From: Erwinia aphidicola
GTDB taxonomy: Bacteria; Pseudomonadota; Gammaproteobacteria; Enterobacterales; Enterobacteriaceae
NCBI RefSeq assembly: GCF_024169515.1
Contig: NZ_JAMKCQ010000001.1
Coordinates: 3,286,001 to 3,350,000 of the forward strand
Direction of reading: 5' to 3'
DNA length: 64,000 bases
Part shown: in pieces, positions 1 to 10,917 of the stretch
Layout of the letters: the number at the start of each line of letters is the position of its first letter
Position numbering within the stretch: the stretch's first letter is position 1
Made by a program: the position numbers and the translations under genes
Notes under the pieces: generated by a model
Database searches by the model: none
The model's input: the letters and a program-made list of their open reading frames with translations, nothing else
Told to the model about the DNA's origin: nothing

Positions 1-255
1 ATGCTGTTCGGCAAGCTGATGATGCAGAAGCCGAACGTGCTGATCATGGATGAACCGACTAACCACCTCGATATGGAATCGATCGAAGCGCTGAACATGG
101 CGCTGGAGATGTACGAAGGCACGCTGATCTTCGTTTCTCACGACCGTGAGTTCGTCAGCTCGCTGGCCACGCGCGTGATTGAGATGACGCCGGGCAAACT
201 GAACGACTTTACCGGCAACTACGAAGACTATCTGCGCAGCCAGGGCATCGTGTAA
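1..255 (+). CDS. ybiT: ABC-F family ATPase YbiT, C-terminal part (gene cut by window start)
   Basis: The window opens inside this gene, so the first ATG is only an internal methionine. The visible 84 residues are the end of the second ATP-binding domain of an ABC-F protein. They contain the Walker B stretch [12 protein letters not shown] (about residues 13-24 of the visible part) and the H-switch [12 protein letters not shown] proteins are soluble, have no membrane domain, and act on ribosomes, in several cases by rescuing stalled translation. The ending [12 protein letters not shown] closely matches E. coli YbiT, and the downstream synteny (moeA, iaaA, gsi) fits. A cluster of three REP-like palindromes starts 12 bases after the stop. 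Confidence 0.9.
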   Translation: MLFGKLMMQKPNVLIMDEPTNHLDMESIEALNMALEMYEGTLIFVSHDREFVSSLATRVIEMTPGKLNDFTGNYEDYLRSQGIV

Positions 256-266
256 GGCCCGATGTT

Positions 267-419
267 GTAGGGGCCGACCCTTTTTTCCGGTCGGCCCTTG
301 CCGCAGATTTTGCGGGCTGACCGAAAAAGAGGGTCAGCCCCTACAAATGCCTCGCTGCCAGTCCCCCTGCAAATGCCTTGCTGCAAACGTAGGGGACGAC
401 CTTCTTTTTCGGTCGTCCC
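267..419. repeat. Cluster of three REP-like palindromes (+, -, +)
   Basis: Three hairpin units lie between the convergent ends of ybiT and the diguanylate cyclase gene. Unit 1 (267-297, plus) is GTAG followed by arms GGGCCGACC and GGTCGGCCC. Unit 2 (314-344, minus) has arms GGGCTGACC and GGTCAGCCC and then CTAC. Unit 3 (389-419, plus) is GTAG with arms GGGACGACC and GGTCGTCCC. The arms differ between units, but each change on one arm is matched on the other, so pairing is kept. A GTAG or GGAG head in front of a palindrome is the published hallmark of REP elements spread by RAYT transposases. No RAYT gene is present in this window. Confidence 0.85.
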
Positions 420-430
420 GTATCCCCCGG

Positions 431-1972
431 TTATTCACCCACCTGGTTTTTTCCCGCGCGTTTCGCCGCATACAACGCCTTATCCGCCTCGGCAATCAGC
501 TGATGGCGCGCGGTTTCGCTGCGGTCGGTCATTGCCACCGCTACCCCAACACTGATCGTCACAATTCTCTCCGGCGTATCGCTGCCTGGGTTAGGAATGC
601 CGAGCTTTGCCACCGCCTCCGTCGCCTGTTCGGCAAAGCGCAGCGCCGCTGTGCGATCCGCCCCCGGCATAATCACCGCAAACTCTTCGCCGCCGTAGCG
701 CGTCACCAAATCTTCCGGGCGGTGCGGCAGGCGTGACAGCGTATGAGCGATCTGTTTCAGGCAATCATCCCCGGCCAGGTGACCGTAGGTGTCGTTAAAG
801 GCTTTAAACGAATCGACATCGATCATCAGCAGCGACAGCGGGGTGCGCAGCTTGTGGGAGCGCTCGACGTTGCGCTGCAGATAGAGGTCGAAATGGCGGC
901 GGTTTGCCAGCCCGGTAAGACTGTCGACCAGCGCCAGCGTCTGTAAAGTGCGGTTCATGGTGGTAAGCTGATCGCGCACCTGAGTCAGCTCCAGCTGATT
1001 CCTCAGGTTGAGGGAAATATGGCGCAGCACCAGCAACCCGAGCAGGGAGATCACCAGCAGCAGGATCGCCGACAGCGCGATATAGACGCTGAGAGCGGAG
1101 AACCACTCCTGCAGCAGCGCCTTTTTATCGTAGCCGACGGCCACCACCAGCGGGTAGCGCTTCAGGCTGGAGTATCCCAACACCCGTTCAATGCCGTCCA
1201 GAGCCGATTTATAGAGCGCGGTACCGTTTGGAGCACTCTTCAGCAGCCGGGTAAAGAGCGGGCTGCCGGAGATATTACGGTTAATGGTATTGTCGGCGAA
1301 CGGGCGCGCGTAAAGGATATTGCCATCGGCCTGCATCAGCGCCAGCACGTCGCGATCGCCCATATTGTAATAGCCATAAACCTGCTTAAAAAAGCTCAGG
1401 CGTACGGTCGCCAGCAGCACGCCGCGAAACGAACCATCGAGATTATTCAGGCGCATCGAAACGGGGATAACCAGATCGCCGGTCGAGCGGCTGCGGATCA
1501 CCTTGCCAATATGGACATTGCCGTCGAGGTTCTGCTGATGATAGCGAAAATACTCGCGGTCGCTGTTATTAGCGCGCTGCGGAACATTGCCATCGGACGT
1601 GACCAGCCAGTTGCCTTCACTGTTGTAAATAAACAGGCCATGCAGCTGCGGCAGGCTGGCTTTGCGGTTGGACAGCAGATCTCTGAGATAGGGGGTGCGT
1701 TCATGGCGCAGGCCAATCAGCGAGATGCGGTCGCGCAGATCCTGTAACGTCAGGTCGACCTGCAGGAAAGTGTCCTCCGCCTGGCGCGACAGCGACTGCG
1801 AGAGGTTACGGGCATCGTTCTGCGAGCTGGTAATCATCCGGTTCCACGAGTTCCAGACAATCCAGCCGTTGATAACCATCACCGCCGTGACAATCGTCAG
1901 CAAAAAAACCACCATCATGCGGCGCAGTGAAGATTTTGTGCCTGCTGAAGTGGCGATCTGTTCATCGATCAT
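431..1972 (-). CDS. Membrane-bound diguanylate cyclase with periplasmic Cache-type sensor domain
   Basis: 513 residues. An inner-membrane enzyme predicted to make cyclic di-GMP from two GTP. The layout is a transmembrane helix at about 20-41, a periplasmic sensor of about 250 residues (including SDREYFRYHQ, typical of double-Cache/PDC domains), a second helix at about 291-316, and a GGDEF domain from about 345. The active site is GGEEF (427-431), an active variant. Five residues upstream is a canonical product-inhibition site, RPED (418-421), so feedback control is likely. There is no EAL domain. E. coli has fsaA near this position, so this gene is an accessory insertion relative to E. coli. 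The sensed ligand cannot be told from sequence. Confidence 0.88.
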   Translation of the reverse strand: MIDEQIATSAGTKSSLRRMMVVFLLTIVTAVMVINGWIVWNSWNRMITSSQNDARNLSQSLSRQAEDTFLQVDLTLQDLRDRISLIGLRHERTPYLRDLLSNRKASLPQLHGLFIYNSEGNWLVTSDGNVPQRANNSDREYFRYHQQNLDGNVHIGKVIRSRSTGDLVIPVSMRLNNLDGSFRGVLLATVRLSFFKQVYGYYNMGDRDVLALMQADGNILYARPFADNTINRNISGSPLFTRLLKSAPNGTALYKSALDGIERVLGYSSLKRYPLVVAVGYDKKALLQEWFSALSVYIALSAILLLVISLLGLLVLRHISLNLRNQLELTQVRDQLTTMNRTLQTLALVDSLTGLANRRHFDLYLQRNVERSHKLRTPLSLLMIDVDSFKAFNDTYGHLAGDDCLKQIAHTLSRLPHRPEDLVTRYGGEEFAVIMPGADRTAALRFAEQATEAVAKLGIPNPGSDTPERIVTISVGVAVAMTDRSETARHQLIAEADKALYAAKRAGKNQVGE

Positions 1973-2027
1973 AAGCTAATCAATCCTTTCGCTTCCCAGC
2001 ATTCGCTTAACTATAGTGCTGGAAAGC

Positions 2028-2777
2028 TTAGCTGCACACCTCGCAGCGCGGATCTTTTGCCACATTCATGCTGCGAAATTGCAGCGTCATGGCATCGTAT
2101 AGCAATAGCTTTCCAGCTACCGCGCCGCCGTAGTGCGCCAGCGCGCGGATCGCTTCCATCGCCTGGAGTGAGCCAATCACGCCGACCAGCGGCGCCATCA
2201 CCCCGGCCTCAACGCAGCTCAGGGTCGACTGGCCGAACAGCCGGCTGATGCAGCGATAGCAGGGCTCGTCCTGACCCCAGCTGAACACGCTGACCTGGCC
2301 CTCCATGCGGATGGCGGCACCGGAGACCAGCGGAGTTTTGCTGGCAAAGCACTGGCGGTTGAGCTGTTCACGCGTCTCCACGTTGTCGCAGCAGTCCAGC
2401 ACCAGCTGATGCGAGGCAATCAGGGCTGCCAGGGGAGCGTCATCCAGTCGCGCATTGACGGTGTCAATCTGGATCAGCGAGTTAAGCGCCGCCAGACGCA
2501 GCCGCGCAGAGTCGACTTTTGCCATCCCGACCTGCGCCTCAGCGTGCAGCACCTGGCGCTGCAGGTTAGAAACGGCGACGTGGTCGAAATCCAGCAGCGT
2601 CAGATGGCCGACGCCCGCAGCGGCGAGATACTGGCTGGCGGCGCAGCCCAGCCCGCCCAGGCCGACCACCAGCACGCGGGCAGCCTTCAGCTGCTCCTGC
2701 CCCGCAAAGTCAAAACCGCGCAGCACGATCTGGCGGTTATAGCGCAGCATTTCGTCATCGCTCAGCTCGGGCAGCAT
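2028..2777 (-). CDS. moeB: Molybdopterin-synthase adenylyltransferase MoeB
   Basis: 249 residues, the same length as E. coli MoeB. It activates the C-terminus of the small molybdopterin-synthase subunit MoaD by adenylation, so that sulfur can be loaded for molybdopterin dithiolene formation in the cytoplasm. An E1-like Rossmann motif GLGGLG lies at about 39-44. Zinc ligands are visible as CYRC (173, 176) and CEVC (245, 248), and the conserved cysteine in SCVEAGVMAPL is at 188. An upstream in-frame ATG at 2825 would add 16 residues but lies inside moeA; the ATG at 2777 sits one base past the moeA stop and gives the family start MLPELSDDEM. Cotranscribed with moeA. Confidence 0.96.
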   Translation of the reverse strand: MLPELSDDEMLRYNRQIVLRGFDFAGQEQLKAARVLVVGLGGLGCAASQYLAAAGVGHLTLLDFDHVAVSNLQRQVLHAEAQVGMAKVDSARLRLAALNSLIQIDTVNARLDDAPLAALIASHQLVLDCCDNVETREQLNRQCFASKTPLVSGAAIRMEGQVSVFSWGQDEPCYRCISRLFGQSTLSCVEAGVMAPLVGVIGSLQAMEAIRALAHYGGAVAGKLLLYDAMTLQFRSMNVAKDPRCEVCS

Positions 2778-2778
2778 C

Positions 2779-4014
2779 TCAGCCCTCCAGCAGCGCGTTG
2801 AATGGCTCAACGTCAACCCATTCACCCGGCTGCACGTCGCCGCGCTCGCGCTCCAGCACGATAAAGCAGTTGGCCTGATGGAAAGAGCTAAAGACGTGCG
2901 AGCCCTGGTGGCCGGTGGTTTTCACCTCCAGCTCGCCTGCGGCATTGCGCTGCAGCAGCCCGCGCTGGAAGTCGAGGCGACCGGGTGATTTCTTCAGCAG
3001 GTCGGCGCTGCGCACGCGCTGGCGTGGCGGCAGCGCCGGGCCGCTCTGCCCGGTAAGCTTCGCCAGCAGCGGCTGCACCAGCTGATAAAAGGTTAATACC
3101 GCCGACACCGGGTTGCCCGGCAGGCCGCAGAACCAGCTGTTGGGCAGGCGACCAAAGGCAAACGGCTTGCCCGGTTTGATGGCCAGCTTCCAGAAGCCGA
3201 CTTCGCCGAGTTCTTCCAGCATCTGTTTGGTGTAATCTGCCGCGCCAACGGAGACGCCGCCGCTGCTGATCACCACATCGCCCGCTGCATCGGCACGGAC
3301 GAAAGCCTCACGCAGCGCCGCCGGGTCGTCGCGAATAATGCCGAGGTCAATCACCTCGCAGCCGAGCTTATCCAGCATCAGCTGGACCGCAAAGCGGTTG
3401 GTATCGTAAATCTGGCCCGCCGCCAGCGGCTGGCCGACCGGCTGCAGCTCATCCCCGGTGGAGAACACCGCCACGCGCAGCTTGCGCACGACCGAAACCT
3501 GCGCAATGCCGAGAGAGGCCAGCAGCGGCAGCTCGGCGGCGCCCAGCCTGGTGCCCGCGCTCAGCACCTCGGTGCCCTGAAGGATATCCTCGCCGGCACG
3601 GCGGATGTTCTGCCCGGCGCTGACCTCAGCGGTGATACGGACTGTATCGCCAATGCTTTCGGTCTGCTCCTGCATCACCACCGCCTCGCAGCCCTCAGGC
3701 AGCGGCGCGCCGGTCATGATGCGGATGCAGCTGCCGGCCGGCCAGGCACCGCTAAACGGCTGGCCGGCAAACGCTTTCCCGGCCACGGTAAGTACCGCAC
3801 CGGGGGTAACATCGGCCATGCGCAGGGCATAGCCATCCATCGCCGAGTTATCAAACGGCGGTACGTCAATCGGCGAAGTCACCGCCGCAGCGGTAATGCG
3901 CCCCACGGCGGCGGGTAGCAGCACGCTTTCGCTGTCGCTCAGGGGGGTAATCTGCGCCAGCAGGGTATTGAGGGCATCGTCGAGGGAGATCAGTCCCGCA
4001 GTAAAAGCTTCCAT
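2779..4014 (-). CDS. moeA: Molybdopterin molybdenumtransferase MoeA
   Basis: 411 residues, equal to E. coli MoeA. It inserts molybdate into adenylylated molybdopterin, the last common step of molybdenum cofactor synthesis. Family motifs visible include [12 protein letters not shown] near the N-terminus, [18 protein letters not shown], the nucleotide-binding-like segment [15 protein letters not shown] and GLPGNPVSA. The start chosen ([12 protein letters not shown]) has a GGAG ribosome site about 8 bases upstream; an extension to 4035 has no support. First gene of the moeA-moeB pair, transcribed away from iaaA. Its upstream region carries a large inverted repeat (4063-4101). Confidence 0.96.
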   Translation of the reverse strand: MEAFTAGLISLDDALNTLLAQITPLSDSESVLLPAAVGRITAAAVTSPIDVPPFDNSAMDGYALRMADVTPGAVLTVAGKAFAGQPFSGAWPAGSCIRIMTGAPLPEGCEAVVMQEQTESIGDTVRITAEVSAGQNIRRAGEDILQGTEVLSAGTRLGAAELPLLASLGIAQVSVVRKLRVAVFSTGDELQPVGQPLAAGQIYDTNRFAVQLMLDKLGCEVIDLGIIRDDPAALREAFVRADAAGDVVISSGGVSVGAADYTKQMLEELGEVGFWKLAIKPGKPFAFGRLPNSWFCGLPGNPVSAVLTFYQLVQPLLAKLTGQSGPALPPRQRVRSADLLKKSPGRLDFQRGLLQRNAAGELEVKTTGHQGSHVFSSFHQANCFIVLERERGDVQPGEWVDVEPFNALLEG

Positions 4015-4062
4015 TGTGTCTCCGGTCGCACGCAAAAATCTTAAAGCGCTATTATGGCGTGA

Positions 4063-4101
4063 TTCCCCGCCAGGGTCACGTTTGCGCGTGCTGGCGGGGA
4101 A
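4063..4101 (-). promoter_or_regulatory. Large inverted repeat upstream of moeA
   Basis: Perfect 11-base arms TTCCCCGCCAG (4063-4073) and CTGGCGGGGAA (4091-4101) enclose 17 bases. That loop contains a further CACG/CGTG pairing when read on the minus strand. A possible moeA -10 (CATAAT on the minus strand, 4051-4056) lies just downstream, and a weak -35-like GTGACC falls inside the loop. It could be an operator or a leader-RNA hairpin. The E. coli molybdenum-cofactor riboswitch sits before moaA, and I could not match this element to it. Confidence 0.5.
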
Positions 4102-4268
4102 AATGTCGCATTCTGATTTATCTTAGAACCAATAGTTATTATCAGGGTGCGAACTTTCCTCTTTACATCGCCAGACTGCCTGCCTATAGTCAAAAATCGC
4201 ATTTTCTCAATAAAATCATTCTAACTCAGTGTTTTTCATGCTGATTTGGCACACAGGGTAAATGAATT

Positions 4269-5212
4269 ATGGCCAGAGCGACGATCGCAATTCATGGTGG
4301 CGCGGGGGCAATCGCCCGCAGCAGCATGGACAGTGAAAAAGAGCAGCACTATCGCCAGGCGCTGTCAGAGATTGTCGCCAGCGGGCAGGCGCTGCTGGCG
4401 GCGGGTGCCAGCGCGCTTGACGTGGTGACCGAAGCAGTGCGCCAGCTGGAAGAGTGCCCGCTGTTTAATGCCGGGCGGGGTTCGGTGTTTACCCATCAGG
4501 GTACGCACGAGCTGGATGCCTGCGTGATGGACGGGCGCACGCGGCAAGCGGGAGCGGTCGCGGGCGTTAGCCGGGTGCGTAATCCGGTGCTGGCCGCGCG
4601 CGCAGTGCTGGAAACCAGTCCGCATCTGCTGTTTATCGGCGCGGGTGCGGAATCGTTTGCGGCAGAGAACGGCCTCGAAATGGTCGAAAACAGCTTTTTC
4701 TCCACGCCGGAGCGCCGCGCCCAGCTTGAGCGCGCGCTGGCCAGCGACCAGACCCTGCTGGACCACGATGGCGATCCCCTTGACCCCGACCGTAAGTTCG
4801 GCACCGTTGGCGCGGTGGCGATAGATCTTGCCGGCAGCCTGGCGGCAGCCACTTCCACCGGCGGCATGACCAATAAGCAGGTTGGGCGCGTTGGTGACTC
4901 CCCACTGGTTGGCGCGGGCTGCTATGCCAGCGGCGGCGTGGCGGTCTCCTGTACCGGTACCGGCGAAGTCTTTATGCGCACGCTGGCGGCCTATGATATT
5001 GCGGCCATGATGGAGTACGGCGGCCTGTCGCTGGATGAGGCGAGTCGTAAAGTGGTGATGGAAAAGATCCCGGCTCTCGGCGGCAGCGGCGGGTTAATTG
5101 CCGTGGATGCTGAAGGCAATGTGGTGCTGCCGTTTAACAGCGAAGGCATGTATCGCGGCTATGGCACAGTGGGTGAAGCGCCAGTGGTGGCGATCTACCG
5201 GGAGGAGCCCTG

Positions 5213-5213
<1 letters not shown>
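4269..5213 (+). CDS. iaaA: Isoaspartyl peptidase / L-asparaginase (Ntn-hydrolase)
   Basis: 314 residues. A cytoplasmic beta-aspartyl peptidase that removes isoaspartyl residues from dipeptides and also hydrolyses asparagine. The precursor cleaves itself between Gly178 and Thr179 in GTVGAVA, making Thr179 the N-terminal nucleophile of the beta subunit; this is the same residue number as in E. coli IaaA. The substrate-side motif STGGMTNK and the GTGTGE segment are present. The stop overlaps the gsiA start by one base (TGATG), so it heads the iaaA-gsiABCD operon. This pairing is conserved in enterobacteria and suggests linked peptide and glutathione recovery. The C-terminus is a few residues shorter than in E. 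coli. Confidence 0.95.
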
Positions 5214-7063
<1,850 letters not shown>

Positions 7064-7094
7064 AACTGCATAATGACGACAAGGGATGAACTGA

Positions 7095-8633
7095 ATGATA
7101 AATCAACACTCGCGTAAGTTGCTGTTAACCGCTGGCCTGCTCGGCAGTATTGTGGCGCTCCCTGCCTGGGCGGCGAAAGATGTCACCATTGCGGTCGCCT
7201 CAAACTTCACCACGCTCGACCCGTATGATGCCAACGACACGCTGTCGCAGGCGGTAGCGAAGTCGTTCTATCAGGGGCTGTTCGGCTTCGATAAAGAGAT
7301 GAAGCTGGAAAATGTGCTGGCGGACAGCTACCAGGCCAGCCCGGACGGACTGACTTATACCATCGCGCTTAAGAGCGGGGTGAAGTTCCAGGACGGCACG
7401 CCGTTTAATGCCGATGCGGTAAAAGCGAACCTCGACCGCGCCAGCAACCCGGACAATCACCTCAAGCGTTTCAACCTGTTCAAAACCATCGCCAGCACCG
7501 AAGTGGTCAACCCGACCACGGTAAAAATCACCCTGAAGCAGCCGTTCTCGGCGTTTATTAATACCCTCGCCAGCCCGGCTGCGGCGATGATCTCTCCGAC
7601 CGCACTGAAGAAATATGGCAAGGATATCGGCTTCCACCCGGTCGGCACCGGCCCTTACGAATTTGTCACCTGGAACCAGACCGACTTTGTGAAGGTGAAG
7701 AAATTCGCCGGTTACTGGAAGCCGGGCTATCCGAAACTGGACAGCATCACCTGGCGCCCGATTGTCGATAACAATACCCGCTCGGCGATGCTGCAAACCG
7801 GCGAAGCGAACTTTGCTTTCCCTATCCCGTTTGAGCAGGCCAAACTGCTGGAGAAAAACAGCAAGCTCGATCTGGTGACCTCGCCGTCGATCATGCAGCG
7901 CTATATCAGCTTTAACGTCACGCAGAAGCCGTTCAACGACCCGAAAGTGCGCGCAGCGATTAACTACGCCATCAACCGTCAGGCGCTGGCGAAAGTCGCC
8001 TTCGCCGGTTATGCCACCCCGGCCACCGGCATTGTGCCACCGTCGATTCAGTATTCACAAAGCTACCCGGCCCCGGAATATAACCCGGCCAAAGCGCGTG
8101 AGCTGCTGAAAGAGGCAGGCTATCCGAACGGCTTCACCACCCAGCTGTGGTCGTCGCATAACCACAGCACCGCGCAGAAAGTGCTGCAGTTTACCCAGCA
8201 GCAGCTGGCGCAGGTTGGCATTAAGGTTGAACTGACGGCCATGGATGCCGGGCAGCGTGCCGCGCAGGTGGAAGACAAAGGCCAGAAAGAGAGCGGCGTG
8301 CGCATGTTCTACACCGGCTGGTCTGCCTCGACCGGTGAAGCTAACTGGGCGCTGACGCCGCTGTTTGCCACTCAGTCCTAGCCGCCAACCATCTTTAACA
8401 CCGCCTTCTACAGCAACGCCCAGGTGGATAAAGACCTCGCTGACGCGCTGAATACCACCGACGGTGCGAAAAAAGCCGCGCTGTACAAAGATGCACAGGA
8501 CATTATCTGGAAAGAGCAGCCGTGGGCGCCGCTGGTGGTTGAGAAGCTGGTTTCCGCCAACACCAAAAACCTCACCGGGTTTTACGTGATGCCGGACACC
8601 TCATTCAGCTTTGATGATGCCGATCTTAAGTAA
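7095..8633 (+). pseudogene. gsiB: Glutathione-binding protein GsiB, interrupted by an in-frame amber codon
   Basis: Periplasmic solute-binding protein of the glutathione importer (SBP family 5). The signal peptide ends near AWA|AKD. The reading frame spans 512 sense or stop positions, exactly the E. coli GsiB length, but codon 429 is TAG (8379-8381). Homology resumes at once after it ([14 protein letters not shown]) and runs to FSFDDADLK in the same frame. E. coli has tryptophan here (NWPPT), so a single TGG-to-TAG change explains it. Translation that stops at TAG gives 428 residues and loses the last 84, part of the ligand-binding lobe. Either a genuine nonsense mutation, a read error, or a codon read through by a suppressor tRNA. 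Confidence 0.9.
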
Positions 8634-8642
8634 TGCACTGAC

Positions 8643-8664
8643 GCGCCTCCCGCAGGGGAGGCGC
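8643..8664 (+). other. Intercistronic hairpin between gsiB and gsiC
   Basis: A perfect 9-base stem (GCGCCTCCC / GGGAGGCGC) with a 4-base loop starts 9 bases after the gsiB stop and has no T-tract. Such hairpins commonly protect the mRNA of the abundant binding protein from 3' exonucleases and lower expression of the permease genes. The gsiC ribosome site AGGGAAG follows immediately (8665-8671). Confidence 0.6.
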
Positions 8665-8674
8665 AGGGAAGATG

Positions 8675-9595
8675 ATGCTTAACTATTTTATTAAACGACT
8701 GCTGGGGCTGATCCCAACGCTGCTGATCGTGGCGGTGCTGGTGTTCCTGTTCGTCCATCTGCTGCCTGGTGATCCGGCGCGCCTGATTGCGGGGCGTGAA
8801 GCCGATGCGCAGGTCGTGGCGATGGTGCGCGAACAGCTCGGGCTGAACCTGCCGCTGCCGCAGCAGTTCTGGCACTACATCACCCACGCCCTTCAGGGTG
8901 ATTTTGGCCATTCAATGGTGTCGAAACGCCCGGTATCAGAAGAGATTGGCCAGCGCTTTCTGCCGACGCTGTACCTGACGCTGACCAGCATGGTGTGGTC
9001 GGTGATTTTCGGCATGGCGATAGGCGTCGTCTCTGCCGTGTGGCGCAACCGCTGGCCGGATCGGCTGGGGATGACGCTGGCGGTATCCGGGATCTCTTTC
9101 CCGGCGTTTGCCCTCGGCATGCTGCTGATGCAGGTGTTTTCCGTCGAGCTGGGCTGGCTGCCGACCGTCGGTGCCGACAGCTGGCAGCACTATATTTTAC
9201 CGTCGATCACCCTGGGTGCCGCCGTCGCCGCCGTGATGGCGCGCTTTACCCGCGCCTCGTTCGTGGAGGTGATGCAGGAAGACTATATGCGCACCGCGCG
9301 CGCCAAAGGAGTGCGCGAGTCGGTGGTGGTGATCAAGCACGGGCTGCGCAATGCGATGATCCCGGTGGTCACTATGATGGGCCTGCAGTTTGGCTTCCTG
9401 CTCGGTGGCTCTATCGTGGTCGAGGTGGTGTTCAACTGGCCGGGGCTGGGGCGCCTGCTGGTCGACTCGGTGGAGATGCGCGATTACCCGGTGATCCAGG
9501 CGGAAGTGCTGCTATTTTCGCTGGAGTTTATTCTGATTAACCTGATGGTCGATATGCTGTACGCGGCGATCAACCCCGCGATCCGCTACAAGTAA
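8675..9595 (+). CDS. gsiC: Glutathione ABC importer, permease GsiC
   Basis: 306 residues, matching E. coli GsiC in length. Inner-membrane permease with six predicted helices and the typical N-terminal [11 protein letters not shown] membrane start. The BPD-transport EAA loop reads [14 protein letters not shown]. It forms the translocation channel with GsiD. Two consecutive ATG codons (8672 and 8675) are possible; the second is 5 bases after the AGGGA site and yields the family start MLNY, so I prefer it. Confidence 0.94.
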   Translation: MLNYFIKRLLGLIPTLLIVAVLVFLFVHLLPGDPARLIAGREADAQVVAMVREQLGLNLPLPQQFWHYITHALQGDFGHSMVSKRPVSEEIGQRFLPTLYLTLTSMVWSVIFGMAIGVVSAVWRNRWPDRLGMTLAVSGISFPAFALGMLLMQVFSVELGWLPTVGADSWQHYILPSITLGAAVAAVMARFTRASFVEVMQEDYMRTARAKGVRESVVVIKHGLRNAMIPVVTMMGLQFGFLLGGSIVVEVVFNWPGLGRLLVDSVEMRDYPVIQAEVLLFSLEFILINLMVDMLYAAINPAIRYK

Positions 9596-9604
9596 GGATG
9601 TTTG

Positions 9605-10510
9605 ATGATTAACTGGCGACGTAATGCCGTGCTCGCAACGCTGCCCAGCGTGCGGGAGAATCGCGTGCGTACCCCGTGGCGGGAATTCTGGCGGCGTTTT
9701 CGCCGTCAGCACGTGGCAATGATTGCGGCGGTATTTGTGCTGCTGCTGATCCTGGTGGCGATTTTTGCCCCGCTGCTGGCCCCGTTCGATGCTGAAAACT
9801 ACTTTGATTATGACCGGCTGAATGAAGGACCGTCGATGATGCACTGGTTCGGCGTCGATGCGCTGGGGCGCGATATTTTCAGCCGCGTGCTGCTCGGCAG
9901 CCGCCTGTCGCTGGTGGCTGGCTTCTTCTCGGTGGCGGTGGGCGCGGTGACAGGTACGCTGCTCGGCCTGCTGGCCGGCTACTACGAGGGCTGGTGGGAC
10001 CGGATTATCATGCGCATTTGCGACGTGCTGTTCGCTTTTCCCGGCATCCTGCTGGCGATTGCCGTGGTGGCGGTACTCGGTAACGGTATGTCGAATGTGA
10101 TCCTCGCGGTGGCGATTTTCAGCATTCCCGCCTTTGCCCGCCTGGTGCGCGGTAACACGCTGGTGCTGAAACACCTGACCTATATTGAGTCGGCGCGCAG
10201 TATTGGCGCGTCTGATTTGACCATTATCCTGCGCCACATTCTGCCCGGTACGCTGTCATCGATTGTGGTCTATTTTACTATGCGTATTGGCACCTCGATT
10301 ATCTCTGCTGCCAGCCTGTCGTTCCTGGGTCTTGGCGCGCAGCCGCCGACCCCGGAGTGGGGGGCGATGCTTAACGAGGCCCAGGCGGATATGGTGCTGG
10401 CCCCGCACGTGGCGATCTTCCCCAGCCTGGCGATTTTCCTTACCGTGCTGGCGTTTAATCTGCTGGGTGACGGGCTGCGCGATGCGCTGGACCCGAAGCT
10501 GAAGGTGTAA
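9605..10510 (+). CDS. gsiD: Glutathione ABC importer, permease GsiD
   Basis: 301 residues; partner permease to GsiC, with a cytoplasmic N-terminus, OppC-type N-terminal segment ([14 protein letters not shown]) and the EAA loop SARSIGASD. The ATG at 9605 follows a TAAGGA site that overlaps the gsiC stop region; the in-frame TTG at 9602 is less likely. It is the last gene of the operon, and its stop is followed within 8 bases by the REP-like tandem array. Confidence 0.94.
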   Translation: MINWRRNAVLATLPSVRENRVRTPWREFWRRFRRQHVAMIAAVFVLLLILVAIFAPLLAPFDAENYFDYDRLNEGPSMMHWFGVDALGRDIFSRVLLGSRLSLVAGFFSVAVGAVTGTLLGLLAGYYEGWWDRIIMRICDVLFAFPGILLAIAVVAVLGNGMSNVILAVAIFSIPAFARLVRGNTLVLKHLTYIESARSIGASDLTIILRHILPGTLSSIVVYFTMRIGTSIISAASLSFLGLGAQPPTPEWGAMLNEAQADMVLAPHVAIFPSLAIFLTVLAFNLLGDGLRDALDPKLKV

Positions 10511-10517
10511 CCATGGC

Positions 10518-10823
10518 GGGCGAGGCATGCCTCGCCCCTACCAAACCCCACGCGATCCCTTGCAGGGTCGAGGCATGCCTGCCCCGGTGAAACCCCACGC
10601 GATCCCTTGCAGGGTCGAGGCATGCCTGCCCCGGTGAAACCCCACGCGATCCCTTGCAGGGTCGAGGCGTGCCTGGCCCCGGTGAAACCCCACGCGATCC
10701 CTTGCAGGGTCGAGGCGTGCCTGGCCCCGGTGAAACCCCACGCGATCCCTTGCAGGGTCGAAGCGTGCCTGGCCCCGGTGAAACCCCACGCGATCCCTTG
10801 TAGGGTCGAGGCATGCCTCGACC
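10518..10823. repeat. Tandem array of 47-48-bp units derived from a REP-like palindrome
   Basis: Six copies of a unit beginning AAACCCCACGCGATCCCTTG start at 10543, 10590, 10637, 10685, 10733 and 10781, with periods of 47, 47, 48, 48 and 48. The array is bounded on the left by a minus-oriented REP-like unit (10518-10541: a perfect 20-base palindrome followed by CTAC) and ends in a plus-oriented one (10800-10823: GTAG plus palindrome GGTCGAGGCATGCCTCGACC). The five inner copies carry GCAG instead of GTAG and have an imperfect second arm. There are no variable spacers, so it is not CRISPR. Open frames cross it on both strands only because of the repetition. Confidence 0.92.
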
Positions 10824-10917
10824 TTTGTATGTGATATCAAATATTTCTTAATCATTGCTGGTTAACGCCGCTGTGCACTCTATGCTTGAAAGACCTTAAT
10901 CGTAAAGGAATGTGACA

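Noticed and set aside
431..1747. Long plus-strand frames opposite the diguanylate cyclase gene
   Set aside because: Shadow frames of a GC-rich coding region without conserved content.
4015..4268. Molybdenum-cofactor riboswitch before moeA
   Set aside because: There is a strong hairpin, but I could not match the known multi-helix Moco motif; left as an unassigned inverted repeat.
8424..8633. Separate 69-residue gene after gsiB
   Set aside because: It is the C-terminus of GsiB in the same frame after the amber codon, not an independent gene.
10543..10830. CRISPR array
   Set aside because: Direct repeats of 47-48 bases abut each other with no unique spacers, and no cas gene is nearby.
10455..10855. 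Repetitive proteins (105-119 residues, with KGSRGVSPG-type repeats) encoded by the array
   Set aside because: Open frames occur on both strands purely from the repeat; no ribosome site and no family.
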